Below, one piece after another: positions 10,801-21,286 of a stretch of DNA of 64,000 bases. Positions within the stretch are counted from its first letter, which is position 1, and each line of letters begins with the position of its first letter. The translations under genes and the position numbers were made by a program. Below the pieces are notes generated by a model. It was given only the letters and a program-made list of their open reading frames with translations, did no database searches and had not been told where the DNA came from. Source of the DNA: Oikopleura dioica (lineage: Eukaryota > Chordata > Appendicularia > Copelata > Oikopleuridae); NCBI GenBank assembly GCA_907165135.1, contig OU015568.1:6022501-6086500 (forward strand), read 5' to 3'.

Positions 10801-12285
10801 CATAACCCTAATCACGCGCCCACGCTCTAAGATTAACTTGGGCCCTCTGATAGCATAACCCTAATCACGCGCCCACGCTCTAAGATTAACTTGGGCCCTC
10901 TGATAGCATAACCCTAATCACGCGCCCACGCTCTAAGATTAACTTGGGCCCTCTGATAGCATAACCCTAATCACGCGCCCACGCTCTAAGATTAACTTGG
11001 GCCCTCTGATAGCATAACCCTAATCACGCGCCCACGCTCTAAGATTAACTTGGGCCCTCTGATAGCATAACCCTAATCACGCGCCCACGCTCTAAGATTA
11101 ACTTGGGCCCTCTGATAGCATAACCCTAATCACGCGCCCACGCTCTAAGATTAACTTGGGCCCTCTGATAGCATAACCCTAATCACGCGCCCACGCTCTA
11201 AGATTAACTTGGGCCCTCTGATAGCATAACCCTAATCACGCGCCCACGCTCTAAGATTAACTTGGGCCCTCTGATAGCATAACCCTAATCACGCGCCCAC
11301 GCTCTAAGATTAACTTGGGCCCTCTGATAGCATAACCCTAATCACGCGCCCACGCTCTAAGATTAACTTGGGCCCTCTGATAGCATAACCCTAATCACGC
11401 GCCCACGCTCTAAGATTAACTTGGGCCCTCTGATAGCATAACCCTAATCACGCGCCCACGCTCTAAGATTAACTTGGGCCCTCTGATAGCATAACCCTAA
11501 TCACGCGCCCACGCTCTAAGATTAACTTGGGCCCTCTGATAGCATAACCCTAATCACGCGCCCACGCTCTAAGATTAACTTGGGCCCTCTGATAGCATAA
11601 CCCTAATCACGCGCCCACGCTCTAAGATTAACTTGGGCCCTCTGATAGCATAACCCTAATCACGCGCCCACGCTCTAAGATTAACTTGGGCCCTCTGATA
11701 GCATAACCCTAATCACGCGCCCACGCTCTAAGATTAACTTGGGCCCTCTGATAGCATAACCCTAATCACGCGCCCACGCTCTAAGATTAACTTGGGCCCT
11801 CTGATAGCATAACCCTAATCACGCGCCCACGCTCTAAGATTAACTTGGGCCCTCTGATAGCATAACCCTAATCACGCGCCCACGCTCTAAGATTAACTTG
11901 GGCCCTCTGATAGCATAACCCTAATCACGCGCCCACGCTCTAAGATTAACTTGGGCCCTCTGATAGCATAACCCTAATCACGCGCCCACGCTCTAAGATT
12001 AACTTGGGCCCTCTGATAGCATAACCCTAATCACGCGCCCACGCTCTAAGATTAACTTGGGCCCTCTGATAGCATAACCCTAATCACGCGCCCACGCTCT
12101 AAGATTAACTTGGGCCCTCTGATAGCATAACCCTAATCACGCGCCCACGCTCTAAGATTAACTTGGGCCCTCTGATAGCATAACCCTAATCACGCGCCCA
12201 CGCTCTAAGATTAACTTGGGCCCTCTGATAGCATAACCCTAATCACGCGCCCACGCTCTAAGATTAACTTGGGCCCTCTGATAGC
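7861..12285. repeat. 53-bp subtelomeric satellite array (right end)
   Basis: About 83 copies of a 53-bp unit containing AAGATTAACTTGGGCCCTCT and CACGCGCCCACGCTCT. Copies appear identical throughout. The reverse complement aligns with the left 51-bp unit over its whole length, at roughly 80 percent by eye. It contains CCCTAA-like cores. No coding potential. Confidence 0.97.
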
Positions 12286-12444
12286 ATAACATTAAAGGGA
12301 GCCTGCCTGATCGCAGACAGACAGAGTCTCCCGCCAAATAATGAGACATCATGACTTTGCCTGTCCCCATCCCCACCCACACCCGTTTTCAGAAAAACTC
12401 CCGTAGACCAAGCCGAAAACACTGTTATGGTGTTTATAATTTAG

Positions 12445-13507
12445 TCATTCTGGAAATCTTAAACAGCAGCGGTTAAAGTTGTCTATTCTCGTGCTTCGGA
12501 AGCATCGATTTCGCAAGTCTTCTTTCTTGGTCTTTTTGCCATCACACTCCGCCGCATCAACTTGGAAAAGTCCCAGCTCGAATAGTTCATCGCAGAGTGG
12601 ACAAGCCATCGCGTCTGAAAAGGCGATAAGTAAAGGTTTTGTCATTTTTCTACTTACCAGGCTATTCCTTCGGACAAGCTGAATTGCTTGAAACATCCTG
12701 AACTTCTTTCTACACAAAATAGGCTCATTAGTAGGCTTTTTTCTCCTTGCTTTTTTCGTTGACAAGAATTACGTCCTCCGAGTCGCTGTCTTAAAGCAGA
12801 TCGAATTCGCTCTTTAGATAAATCAAAGTGAGCTCCGGCAGGATTCTGAAATTGGAGAGGGCGTGGCGATACTCGTCGAATTCTGCTGACCAGCGCGCTT
12901 CCAATCATCCCAAAGCCTTCCTGCTTCTCGTGCTGCGCGATAAAGGCGCTGATTTCGCGAACGTGAAAGCCCAACGCGCCCAGCGACTCCACATCTGATC
13001 GATCGCGACTGTCTACTCTGTCATTTCTCCTTGAGTCGGTATCTGTAAAGTGAATTGACGTTATCGTCGTAGCATATGAAGGTGCCGGGGATGTTTTCCA
13101 TAGCGAAAAGAGTGTCTCGAATGAGATCCGGTTGAGAGACGTTCAAGTAGCCGCCAGAGCCCGTTGCTTTCGCAGGTGTACTGAAAACAAGTTTGGATAA
13201 TTCTTTGTGCAGAGAAAAGCGACCTTGATAGAGTATTTCTTTTGAAGTTGACAACGAAGCCTGCGTTAATTCTCTCGGCGTCGATCGGCCGCGATCTACT
13301 TGACGAGATAGAAGTAACCGTTACACTGTTTTGCGAGAGGTTCTCTTTGTTCCGATCGTTTCGGCTAAACGCTAACTTGTCCATCGACATGACAGACCGG
13401 AAGGCCGAGTCTTCGTCTTCCTTCGCGCTGTCCATGTCTTTCAGGAACTTAAGGACGGCCGCATAACCTGGGCGCCATACACCCGTTAATTCCTCGTTTG
13501 ATTCCTC
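12445..13507 (-). pseudogene. Gamma-tubulin complex component-like, broken copy (right)
   Basis: The fuller of the two copies. Reading down the minus strand: NEELTGVWRPGYAAVLKFL, a Ser-rich linker, GGYLNVSQPDLIRDTLFAM, then ENIPGTFICYDDN, LGALGFHVREISAF and EYRHALSNFRILPELTL. This is like the first conserved region of GCP/Spc97-98 proteins, which nucleate microtubules within the gamma-tubulin ring complex. The frame shifts at an A4 run near 13236 and again at the AAATGAC near 13020. The last part (MACPLCDELFELGLFQ and a basic tail) is not recognised. Only a third of a GCP is present. Confidence 0.55.
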
Positions 13508-13833
13508 CTTTAGTAATCATTCTCAATATTCGTAAAAACAAAAGGGATGGCTTATTTCAATGGCCAATTCTGAAAATACGAATAAAAGAATATTTTGAAG
13601 AAACCGAATTTATTAAAAGAAAAGGAACCATTTGCCAATTAAGGAACTTCCCAGCAACCTTTCAAAAGTGGACCAGTTTCAACGGGAGTTCCTTAAATTG
13701 GCCAGTTAGAATGATCAAGCGTAGAAGAGAGAGGTCAGTGCACTGAAGGGAGTTTTTGATGACGATGAAAGTAGCGCTGGTGGATATTGGAAGTGCTGCC
13801 AGACAGAACATGCAAAAAAGGTACAGAATCAGA

Positions 13834-14845
13834 TCAAGCCTGGACTGGGCGGGTGACTTGCCGCTTCTTCTCCCGCTCTTTGCGCCGCTCGGCAGAGGGC
13901 TCCGCGTTCTGGTCGCCTCCTTCGCGGTTGTAGAAGATGCAGTACTCTGAATTGCGCTCAAACTTTGAGCCTCAAAGGAAGCCTATCAAGAAGAGCTGTC
14001 TTACGGTCGGAGCGGAGATAATCCATCAGCGCTTGTTGGCCTTTTTTCCTGTTTTCTTGGATCGGTCGGACGAAGTAGTTCCTCTTCACTCTCAGAATTT
14101 TGAGCTTCTTCCCGAATAGCACTGGAAGCTGCGGCGGAAGTAGACTCAGCAAATTGCCCTGCAAGATCCAAATGAAATACGATTCTAAACGATGAAATAA
14201 GGTTCCTGTAAATAAAGCTCTGTCAAATTGTCCATTATTGCGATTTCCGGCGGAATGAGCGTTATCTCGTTATCTCTTGCGAAAAGAATTTGAAGTCTCT
14301 TTAATTGGGCCACTTTTGAAGGAAGATGGTGGAAGTCGTTGTCGGAAACGTACAACGCGCGCAGCGACTACAAAAATAGGAAAAACGCGACTGACTGAGA
14401 GTTACCTTAGAAAGGAGCTCGCAAACTGTTTCGTTGAAGTTGTTTTACGTCAAGTCGAGTATTTCGAGCTTGGCGAGTTTGTGGAAGCTGTTCGGCAGGC
14501 GCTGAAGCTTGTTCATTCCCAAATTGAGATTACTCAGCTCTTGCAGCATAAACAAGGGCTTCTAGAAAAGAATCGCGCTCTTGAATTCACCTCCGACAAG
14601 TTTCCGGGAAGCTCGACGAGCTCATTGTTGAAGCAGTTGAGCAGTTTGAGATTCTTTAAGTTTGTGATCGAAGCAGCGAGCTGTTTGAGGCCGTTGTGCG
14701 CGAGAATGAGCTCGGAGAGGTGCTGCAGTTGGCTGAAGTCGGAAGAAATCTGCGTCAGTTGGGTGATGCTCTTGTCGCTGAGAGAAAGACTGTAGTGTCT
14801 GCTTTTCTTGTTTTCTTCAACGATTTTTGTGACATTGCTTGACAT
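13834..14845 (-). pseudogene. RSU1: Ras suppressor protein 1-like (LRR), broken copy (right)
   Basis: ATG at 14843-14845 starts MSSNVTKIVEENKKS, followed by RSU1-type leucine-rich repeats across short introns. TAA at 14445-14447 replaces Tyr of LDLTYNN, exactly as in the left arm. The later block RVKRNYFVRPI is intact here. A one-base shift near 13960 separates LRSDRKTALLDR from the basic C-terminal tail that ends at 13834-13836. Length without introns is close to RSU1 (about 277 residues), so only the stop and shift separate this copy from a full gene. Confidence 0.82.
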
Positions 14846-15021
14846 TCTAAAATGAAGACGAATGATAACAGCTTCAAAGCTTGTAAAAATCAACCATCAC
14901 AGCATTCAAAACATCTAGTAATTTTACAAGCTTGGGCCTTGATTCCTTGGTTAGTTATCTTTTTGAAGAATAAAGTTTGGACGGTTTTTTAAGTCTTAAA
15001 GTGATTCAGTGGGGCCAGTGC

Positions 15022-15576
15022 TTAGAGCATGCCCTGATGAGTGTCGACCGCGTGCTGGACTGAGTAGTATCACTGCATCAGCTCGGGACTCTGTTCGTAC
15101 TGCTCCCAAGCGCTCGTCCCTTCCGTCAAGTTGATTACTGCAAAAGCTTCGATATATAGAATTCCGTCTTGAACGAATTTACTGTCTGGATCTGTCCATC
15201 TTTCGTCAGGATCGGTGTGCACCTTGCTCTTGATGAATTTGCCCTTTTCGTCGAAGTATTATTTGGCGATATCGCTCATCGGCTCGGCCACTCCTCGGAG
15301 CACTTGCTCCAGAGTCGAGACGATCGCTCCGGAGTCCTTCACTACTGCGTCGGGCTCGCTACTGCTGTTGTTGTAGAAGGCGAGAACGGGCACTAAAAAT
15401 GACTGTTCTTTGCCAAAAGGAACAAGTAATTTACCTTGTAAGTAGTTTTCAATGACACCCTTGAGCTCTGGCTTGCCAATGCTGACTTCGACGTCTTTGT
15501 TATCGATTCCCCGAAATTTAAGATAGGCCCTTACTTTGGCGCAGTAAGGACAGCCGAAATACCCAAATAATCGCAT
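15022..15576 (-). pseudogene. PTGES2: Prostaglandin E synthase 2-like, broken copy (right)
   Basis: Starts MRLFGYFGCPYCAKVR (CPYC thiol motif). A short GT-AG intron (about 15396-15436) joins NYLQ to VPVLAFYNN, followed by DSGAIVSTLEQVL as in the family. TAA at 15259-15261 is shared with the left arm. TGA near 15072 replaces the TGG present on the left, so this copy has an extra private stop. Most of the C-terminal domain is absent. Confidence 0.72.
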
Positions 15577-15853
15577 TTTCTTGTACGAGTTTCAATATTC
15601 AATCGTTCCAGAGGAATCTTTGATTATGTAGCTTCTATCTTTCGCCAACACTTTTCTCGATTCCTTCTCGTTCCAGAAGACCTTTTAATCGCTTTAAAAT
15701 CACCTCGAATCCAATCGTTCTTTTTACCTGGATCGAGGATAAACTTGCAAAAGGAACGAGTCGGCGAAAAACGATTCGATTCATTGAAATTCTTAAAGTA
15801 GAAAGGTGATTATTATTAATTTCAAATTGTCCCTATCAAGTTCGGACTTGATT

Positions 15854-16752
15854 TCAAGAGAAGGAGGAACGTAATCGTATACAATGAACGACAAATAGGA
15901 ACACTGCGACATTGAATGGCTTGAGCTTCAGTATTTTGACTATCAGTCCTCCGACCAAAAATCGGACACAGAGGGAGCCAATGTAGAAAGCCTTGAATTG
16001 AGCTGCATCAGCTGGAGAAAGACCAAATTGAATTTCGATTTATTTTTGACTGAAAATGAAAAAGGTAAGAAACCCAAATGTAGCATTCGTCCCCATCGCC
16101 CAGCTCTTGACGATTCCGGCTAAAACTTGCATCACAAAAAGCGGGTTTTTGGAAAGCACCTCTGTTTCTGAAATCATAGAGGAGGACGATTCTGGTGTCT
16201 TTTCGACTTCGTTTTCAAAGTGATTCTTGAGCACCAGAGTCTTATCTATTTTTTCTTTTTCTTTCTTCTCATCCTCATTTCAAAGACCTTGGGAAGAAAG
16301 CCAAAGGGGTTGAAAAAACCAACAGTGAAGCAGCATTGAAGCAGCAGGGGTCGACTCACCATGCTCCGATCCAGTCAGAGCCGTTGGGATCAACCCAATC
16401 TGGGGCACATTCATAAGTGAAATTCACCCACAATGAAAGAACATAACTAGCAAAGCTGTAAGCGATCATCAGGCCAAACAAGATGCCAACAAAGCTGACG
16501 CCGAAAAGGACCAACGACTGCCCTTGTTTGCGGCCATTTGAATGATTAGTGTCATTTTGATCAATAAATGGCTGTATCTGAGGAAAAATTCATGACTTTC
16601 ATGGCATAAACAGAAATATTCGTCGAGCTTTCTCCAAAATATCTCTCGATTGTCGTAAAAGCTGCTCTTGTAAAGGAAGTTTCGGCGACGCTTAAACACT
16701 TAGCCAGACATATTGCAAATGTCGTAGTAGTGTCATTGATAAAGCTTGGCAT
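15854..16752 (-). pseudogene. SLCO/OATP-type transporter fragment
   Basis: Blocks match the organic-anion-transporter family: FTTIERYFGESSTN (usual TTIE.RFG.SS), a membrane segment VLFGVSFVGILFGLM, DPNGSDWIGAW before a GT donor (family D..WIGAWW), an acidic/basic loop, LSKNPLFVMQVLAG, and IEIQFGLSPADAAQF. TAA 16040-16042 sits where the family has K-Y/F-I-E. An A/T run near 16240 shifts the frame. Homology ends in the seventh or eighth transmembrane segment at 15854, next to the duplication breakpoint at 15841, so the 3' half is lost. Plasma-membrane uptake carrier originally; now a remnant. Confidence 0.65.
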
Positions 16753-17523
16753 TTTGATTTTTGCGGATGGAAATCAACGTTTGTATACCATCGCTAATAT
16801 TTGATGTTTGTTCGTAACCAAAATGACTGGTAGTTGATCTGGAAGCCTCTCGACGCGACCAAGTTGATGTCGAATTCATAATTTTCAAAAAAGAATTTCG
16901 GGGCACATATCTGAACTTCACAGTGCTAATAATAATCAGCCAACTTTGCCCAGCTCAGAGCTTTTAGAAAGAATAATCCCAGTGCAAAGAACCAAGTTGC
17001 CGATGCGATAATTGAAGTCTATAAATGGCCCATTTAAAATGGGCCATTTTCAATCTCCGAAACAACCACAAAAACACAAAAAAACCACTTTAGGCCTGAT
17101 AAAATAAAGAATAATTATCGAAAATTTAATTGACAAAAAATAATAAGATTCGGTATTTCTTTTTTGGTAATTCTTGCACGTCCGCGAAAATCCTTTTCCT
17201 TGATTTCACCTGAAAATCATTGCTAGTAAGGGATTCTCGGATTTTTGGTTACAAAAATCCCGATTCTCGTCGACCCCCCCTTAATATTCTAAAATAATAA
17301 TTATTTATACCAGCGGCTGACTCTGACTGTACTTCTGCGTGTGTGTACGAGCTTTCTTCTGCCAACTGTCTCGATTCCAGTATTCCTCAAAATTTTACAT
17401 CCCAGATATTTTAATACAAATTGTATTCGTATTATTCGACTTTAGTTAATATTAAATCAGCGAAATAAAATTCTTCGTTTTTTATTTTTATTTTGCTCAA
17501 AAAAAAAAACAAAAGAGAGAGAC
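16753..17523. other. Intergenic: short palindrome and MITE-like end
   Basis: A near-perfect inverted repeat lies at about 17025-17050 (AATGGCCCATTT facing AAATGGGCCATT). The stretch ends with CCCGATTCTCGTCGACCCCC just before TTAA at about 17281. The same terminus occurs at 35597-35850, so this is probably the edge of a related TTAA-type element. Upstream of 16752 an open minus frame may be the cytoplasmic N-terminus of the transporter. Confidence 0.4.
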
Positions 17524-18125
17524 TCAGTCAGGAGCAACAACTTTCAACAAAATCTGCATCTTTTTCGTCAACAAAGCAACAATTTTTATATCCTTCGATT
17601 TTCGCAAAATCACAAACAGCCCAAATGCAATCCAGCAGACAACGAAGAGATAACTAAAGTTCAAGCTCTGACCAGTTTGCAAAATGTTAATGAAAGGAGC
17701 GAGAACCAAATATGAGCCAATGACAGCGATGATGGCAGGGATGAAGAGGGGCACGGCGAATGAGCGACCAACTTTGTCGATCGGATGGGTTTTGCGGAAA
17801 ATAAAAATTTTTGTATACTTTTTGTTTACCGAGGTATGAAAAATCCACATGCAAAAGCTAAAATAATTGATGAGCGAGTTAATATCTCCAGACAACAAAA
17901 GCAAGTTTCAACTTGCACGATTTGCGTAAAATCTGCTGTGTATAACTGGGTCGCGACGGCCGGCGAAGTCAAAATATTTTCCACTCCCAAGATCGAAATG
18001 TATAAAAAATTGATCAGCAAGTAAAACCCAGTAATTGAACACAAACTGATCACAATCGCTTTCTAAAATTCCTCTGCGGTTGCTTGATTTCTTCAACAAC
18101 ATATTTGATGAAGAGCAACAAAATT
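17524..18125 (-). pseudogene. SLC7-type amino-acid transporter fragment
   Basis: Minus-strand frames read YVVEEIKQPQRNF, then AIVISLCSITGFYLLINFLY, then ENILTSPAVATQ, then LLLSGDINSLINYFSF, and DKVGRSFAVPLFIPA with two further membrane segments. These are in SLC7 (LAT/b0,+AT) order: the EEIK/P motif, two helices, the SQAVA region, the DINSLINY motif and the last helices. One base is missing between QRNFRK and AIVISL, and about 70 residues between SPAVATQ and SGDINS are deleted. N-terminal helices are absent. A remnant. Confidence 0.65.
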
Positions 18126-18223
18126 TCGTCTTTATCAGTATTTTCAAACGGACGGTGCCGATACCTAATTAGTACCCGGTTTAAAAGTCAAACATTTTTT
18201 CTGAAGTGTAAGAAAACTCCATT

Positions 18224-18668
18224 TACTGTCCGAATACAATCAATTTCGAGCAGTGCACGGTGCTGTGCTCAGAAAGAGTTCCCGAGTGCGGCGCCTGGAC
18301 ACTAAAGAAACAGCAACCTTTGGCCGGCTACTGCTATTTGAAGCAGACTCTTGATATTGGTCAGCGAGACCGGGTCGAAAACGACCAGTACGTTCTCCAA
18401 AACAGCGATTTCAAGGACCACTCTCCAGAGTAAGTTCCAAAATTTATCAAACTCAAGCTTGCCTCGTTCAGTTCTTCGCATTCCACTTAAAAGTCCATAC
18501 TACGCTTCTCCCGAATACATCTTTAATCTGGTCAACCAAAGCGAGTGCAACGTTTACGAAGACGACGAAATCAAACTCACTCTCCTCAACGAGTTTTTAC
18601 AAACTATGGACGAAAACACCTGGTATCTTCTTCCTACTGCTTACACCATCCAGCTCATTCCAGAATAA
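18224..18668 (+). CDS. PAN/apple-like Cys domain exons, incomplete 5'
   Basis: The frame EQCTVLCSERVPECGAWTL ... GYCYLKQTLD has the Cys spacing of a PAN/apple module (C-x3-C-x5-C ... C). A GT-AG intron (about 18431-18493, 3' splice after CACTTAAAAG) joins it in frame to YYASPEYIFNLVNQSECNVY and a tail ending IQLIPE at TAA 18666-18668. No signal peptide or start is visible upstream because of stops before 18224. Unlike its neighbours the visible part is undamaged. Probably the 3' end of a secreted protein gene. Confidence 0.4.
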
Positions 18669-18808
18669 AAACTTTATGAAACACAAAAGCATTTTAAAAT
18701 CAAGAAAAACGATTCTTCTGTCTTCCATGATTTCAATTCTTTATTTTCGAAAATAGAGATATATTAAAAAATAGAAAACAGAGTTAAAGGGGAAAATGAT
18801 GCTTGAAA

Positions 18809-20086
18809 TTATTTTTCTTGAGAAAAATTGATGAGCTCCAAGATAACGTAGATAACGTCCTCTGAAAGAGTCGCTGAAACATGTAAAAGAACATGGCGCT
18901 TACTTGATTTCTCGCGGCGAAGAGTCCAATCAGTCTCGTTGATCATGTTGTTCACCGCGAAGAGGCAGCGGATCTGTACCTCTTTTCCTCCTTGTTTTTC
19001 TTCGAGAAGCCGCTCAGTCCATTCCAGCGTAGTTTCCGATTTCTGGAGCAGCTCTTGGCCGAGGTTTTGTTCGCTCAAGCTGACGACCACTTTCATCAAG
19101 CTCGCGCCAAAGAATTCGTCTCCGTCTGTCAGACTCGATCGGGAAGCTGTGTCGAAGAGGGAGAGGTAGGCAGACTCTTGCTCGGGATAGTAGTTTCGCG
19201 AGAAATTGGCAATACAGTCAGTCACGATTTCGAGTGTTCCGCTTGACTTGGACGACTGGATCAGCTGGCTGTTTGCCGCTTGGATCAAGACGGGCACCTG
19301 AGAAGAAATTTTTAGACTTTTTATTGGGAGAGGAATTTTACAGAGTTTTGCCCTTTTCGCTCAAGGAGATTTTCTCGATAATCTGGCAAGCAACGAGAAT
19401 GACTCTTTCGCTGGCATGGGTGATGCACTGCAGGATTAAACCGATTTAATTGTGGTCCGCGATTTCGAGCTAAAGACGACTTGAATTTCGAAGCTTTGAA
19501 ATAAACTTACCAGCTGTTCTTCAATCCGAGCGCGGAAGAGGATTTCCTCAAGACACGAAATGATTTCCTGGAATTTCTCGGCAATCTAAACTTGTTCCAA
19601 CAAATTGAAGAGTCCGTTCAAAGATGATTTTTCACGACGTCGTCTTCACAGTCCAAAGTCGATGGCGCTGCCAAGTCGCAGAATTCGAGCTCCTCGTCGA
19701 CGCTTTTTGTTGAATTGCTTATGGCGGAATCAAAGCTATCTTCGTCGTAGAAGTCTTGATCAATGATCATCTGGTACGACTTCAGTGTCGATTTCGCTCG
19801 TTGGATAAGTTCTGGTGGCGCTTGCTCTCCGGATCGTATTTTCTTCTGGACAGAATTTGAACTCTCTTTTCTGGTTCGGCTCCGTCTTTTCCAGCGTGTC
19901 TAGAAGCTCTGAATATTCGTTGTAGAAGAAAATTCGAGCCCTTAACTTACCTTTGCTCATTTTCTTTCTCAGTTCCTTGTCCCTTTTCTTTCTTAGATGC
20001 TCATCAAAGAAGAGCTTGCCGACGAGACCAGCGCAAATCGTGGCAAGGGAGAAGAAGACAGTGATGACTTTGCGGATTGAGGGCAT
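18809..20086 (-). pseudogene. Membrane-anchored protein with ARM/HEAT-like helices, damaged
   Basis: ATG at 20084-20086 opens MPSIRKVITVFFSLATICAG, a signal-anchor helix followed by a very basic stretch. A GT-AG intron follows at about 19908-19948. Later exons give Leu-rich helical pairs (FQEIISCLEEILFRARIEEQL, ILQCITHASERVILVACQII, FAVNNMINETDW). The order resembles N-anchored armadillo proteins such as ARMC10, but the match is only architectural. TAA 19446-19448 interrupts DHN.IGLIL, and two one-base shifts are needed near 19770 and 19310. I do not assign a family. Confidence 0.35.
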
Positions 20087-20239
20087 TTTGCACTGATACA
20101 GCTAACCGTTAAAAACGCTTGGGAATAAGGACTTGTTTGCTTGAAGCCCGGTACCTATTCTATCAAATCTGGGAAACTGATAAATCAAAGCTGCAGTTCG
20201 AAAGACGGGTTCGACAAGAAGAATAAAGTTTGTTTTGTA

Positions 20240-20490
20240 TTCTTTAAAAATTCTTCCCCGCCACCCCGAAAAACGACTCCGATCGGCGACGGAAAAAGCA
20301 GTCAAGGCGTCCGCGGAGTTGCAGAATGAGCGCTCGATGACTCGTAGCATGGTCGAGACGAAAACCGCGCAGGATAAAAAAATTAAATCCTTGGAGGAAG
20401 AAAACGCCTCAAAATCAGCTACAATTTGAGATCTAATGCTCCACTTCGAGGCGCTGCAAACGATCAACAACGAAAACGAACTCAAGGTAG
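20240..20490 (+). pseudogene. BRAP-like C-terminal coiled-coil fragment
   Basis: One exon reads SATEKAVKASAELQNERS and KIKSLEEENASKSATI, then TGA (20427-20429), then DLMLHFEALQTINNENELK. The last block resembles the DLMFFLEAQ..I end of BRCA1-associated protein coiled coils. Only the coiled coil is present; the RING and UBP zinc fingers are absent. Low-complexity coiled coils match easily, so the name is tentative. Confidence 0.3.
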
Positions 20491-20496
20491 CAAAAA

Positions 20497-21110
20497 GTGC
20501 CAAAGTCTTCGATTCTTATCGATTCGGCGATAGATTTGAATTGTTTTATTTTTAAAAGCTGGAGTGAACCGCTTACAATTATTTTTCAGGATGGAAGTGT
20601 CATTCTTGGCCAAAAAGAGCTCGTAAAAATCGACGCAAATAACCTAGAGAGAAGAGAAATCTTCACTGTACCTACGTGTGACATGTCATAGATCACCTTA
20701 TTTCTTCTAACAAACTCACGGATAGGTTTTATCCAATGAATAATGTTTCTTGTTAAGAACTGAACAGTCTCAAATAGACCTCGTTTCGATCGGGATAAAA
20801 AAGAAAGCGGCGAGCAAGAAAGACCTTGCTAGTGTGCCGCGCTGCTTTCAAGGGCGATATCGATATACTGAGATCGACCTTGAATTTCCAGCCTGACTTC
20901 AGCGCTCGTTCTCACCAGCTTCATAGCGGCTCGGCTTCGGACGAGCTCGAATGCAACATGAGCATTCTCGACCTTGCTGTCATCGGAAGAAAACCGTTTT
21001 CAAGTTCAAAGTTAATTTTCTAACGATAGAAAGATGACCAAGAAATGCTAGAGAAGCTTTTCCAAACAAAAGGAAAGCACAGTTCTCTTCATTTAGGTAC
21101 GATTTTCGTT
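20497..21110 (+). other. Short coding-like fragments, ankyrin-like in part
   Basis: QDGSVILGQKELVKID near 20590 and LVCRAAFKGDIDILRSTL near 20830, followed by MSILDLAVIGRK and (after a possible intron) DQEMLEKLFQ, have the rhythm of ankyrin repeats. Frames break between them, and no start or consistent splicing is evident. Probably remnants. Confidence 0.25.
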
Positions 21111-21286
21111 TTTACTTATTTGGTTATAATTTTTATCTTAAAAATCTGGAGTCTATTCAAAGTTCAGTGATAGCAGTTCTGAAAGAAATATTCAAAGAGT
21201 TCTTCGTCTTAAAAATAACTCATTAACGAAGCTTTCAAATCTGAGACTAAATTCATCTTTCTGCAAATAAAACAAAAGTCGATTCT

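Larger units (their letters stand above)
12286..15841. repeat. Right arm of the large inverted duplication
   Basis: Reverse-complement partner of 921-4800. It retains the uninterrupted TTAA target and the 298 bp lost on the left, so it is closer to the ancestral arrangement. At 15841 homology stops, and the sequence beyond encodes the end of a truncated SLCO-type transporter. Confidence 0.9.

Noticed and set aside
4801-12285. CRISPR-like regular array
   Set aside because: Units are head-to-tail with no unique spacers, contain telomere-like cores and sit next to telomeric DNA in a eukaryotic genome; this is satellite.
14277-14795. A 172-residue plus-strand frame in the right arm
   Set aside because: Antisense of the RSU1 LRR exons; leucine-rich repeats often leave long antisense frames.
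1186-16752. A reassigned genetic code with TAA read as Tyr
   Set aside because: TAC and TAT still encode Tyr in the same genes, TAA ends several frames correctly, and other in-frame stops (TAG, TGA) fall on Trp, Gln and acidic positions. Decay explains it better; kept only as a low-interest observation.
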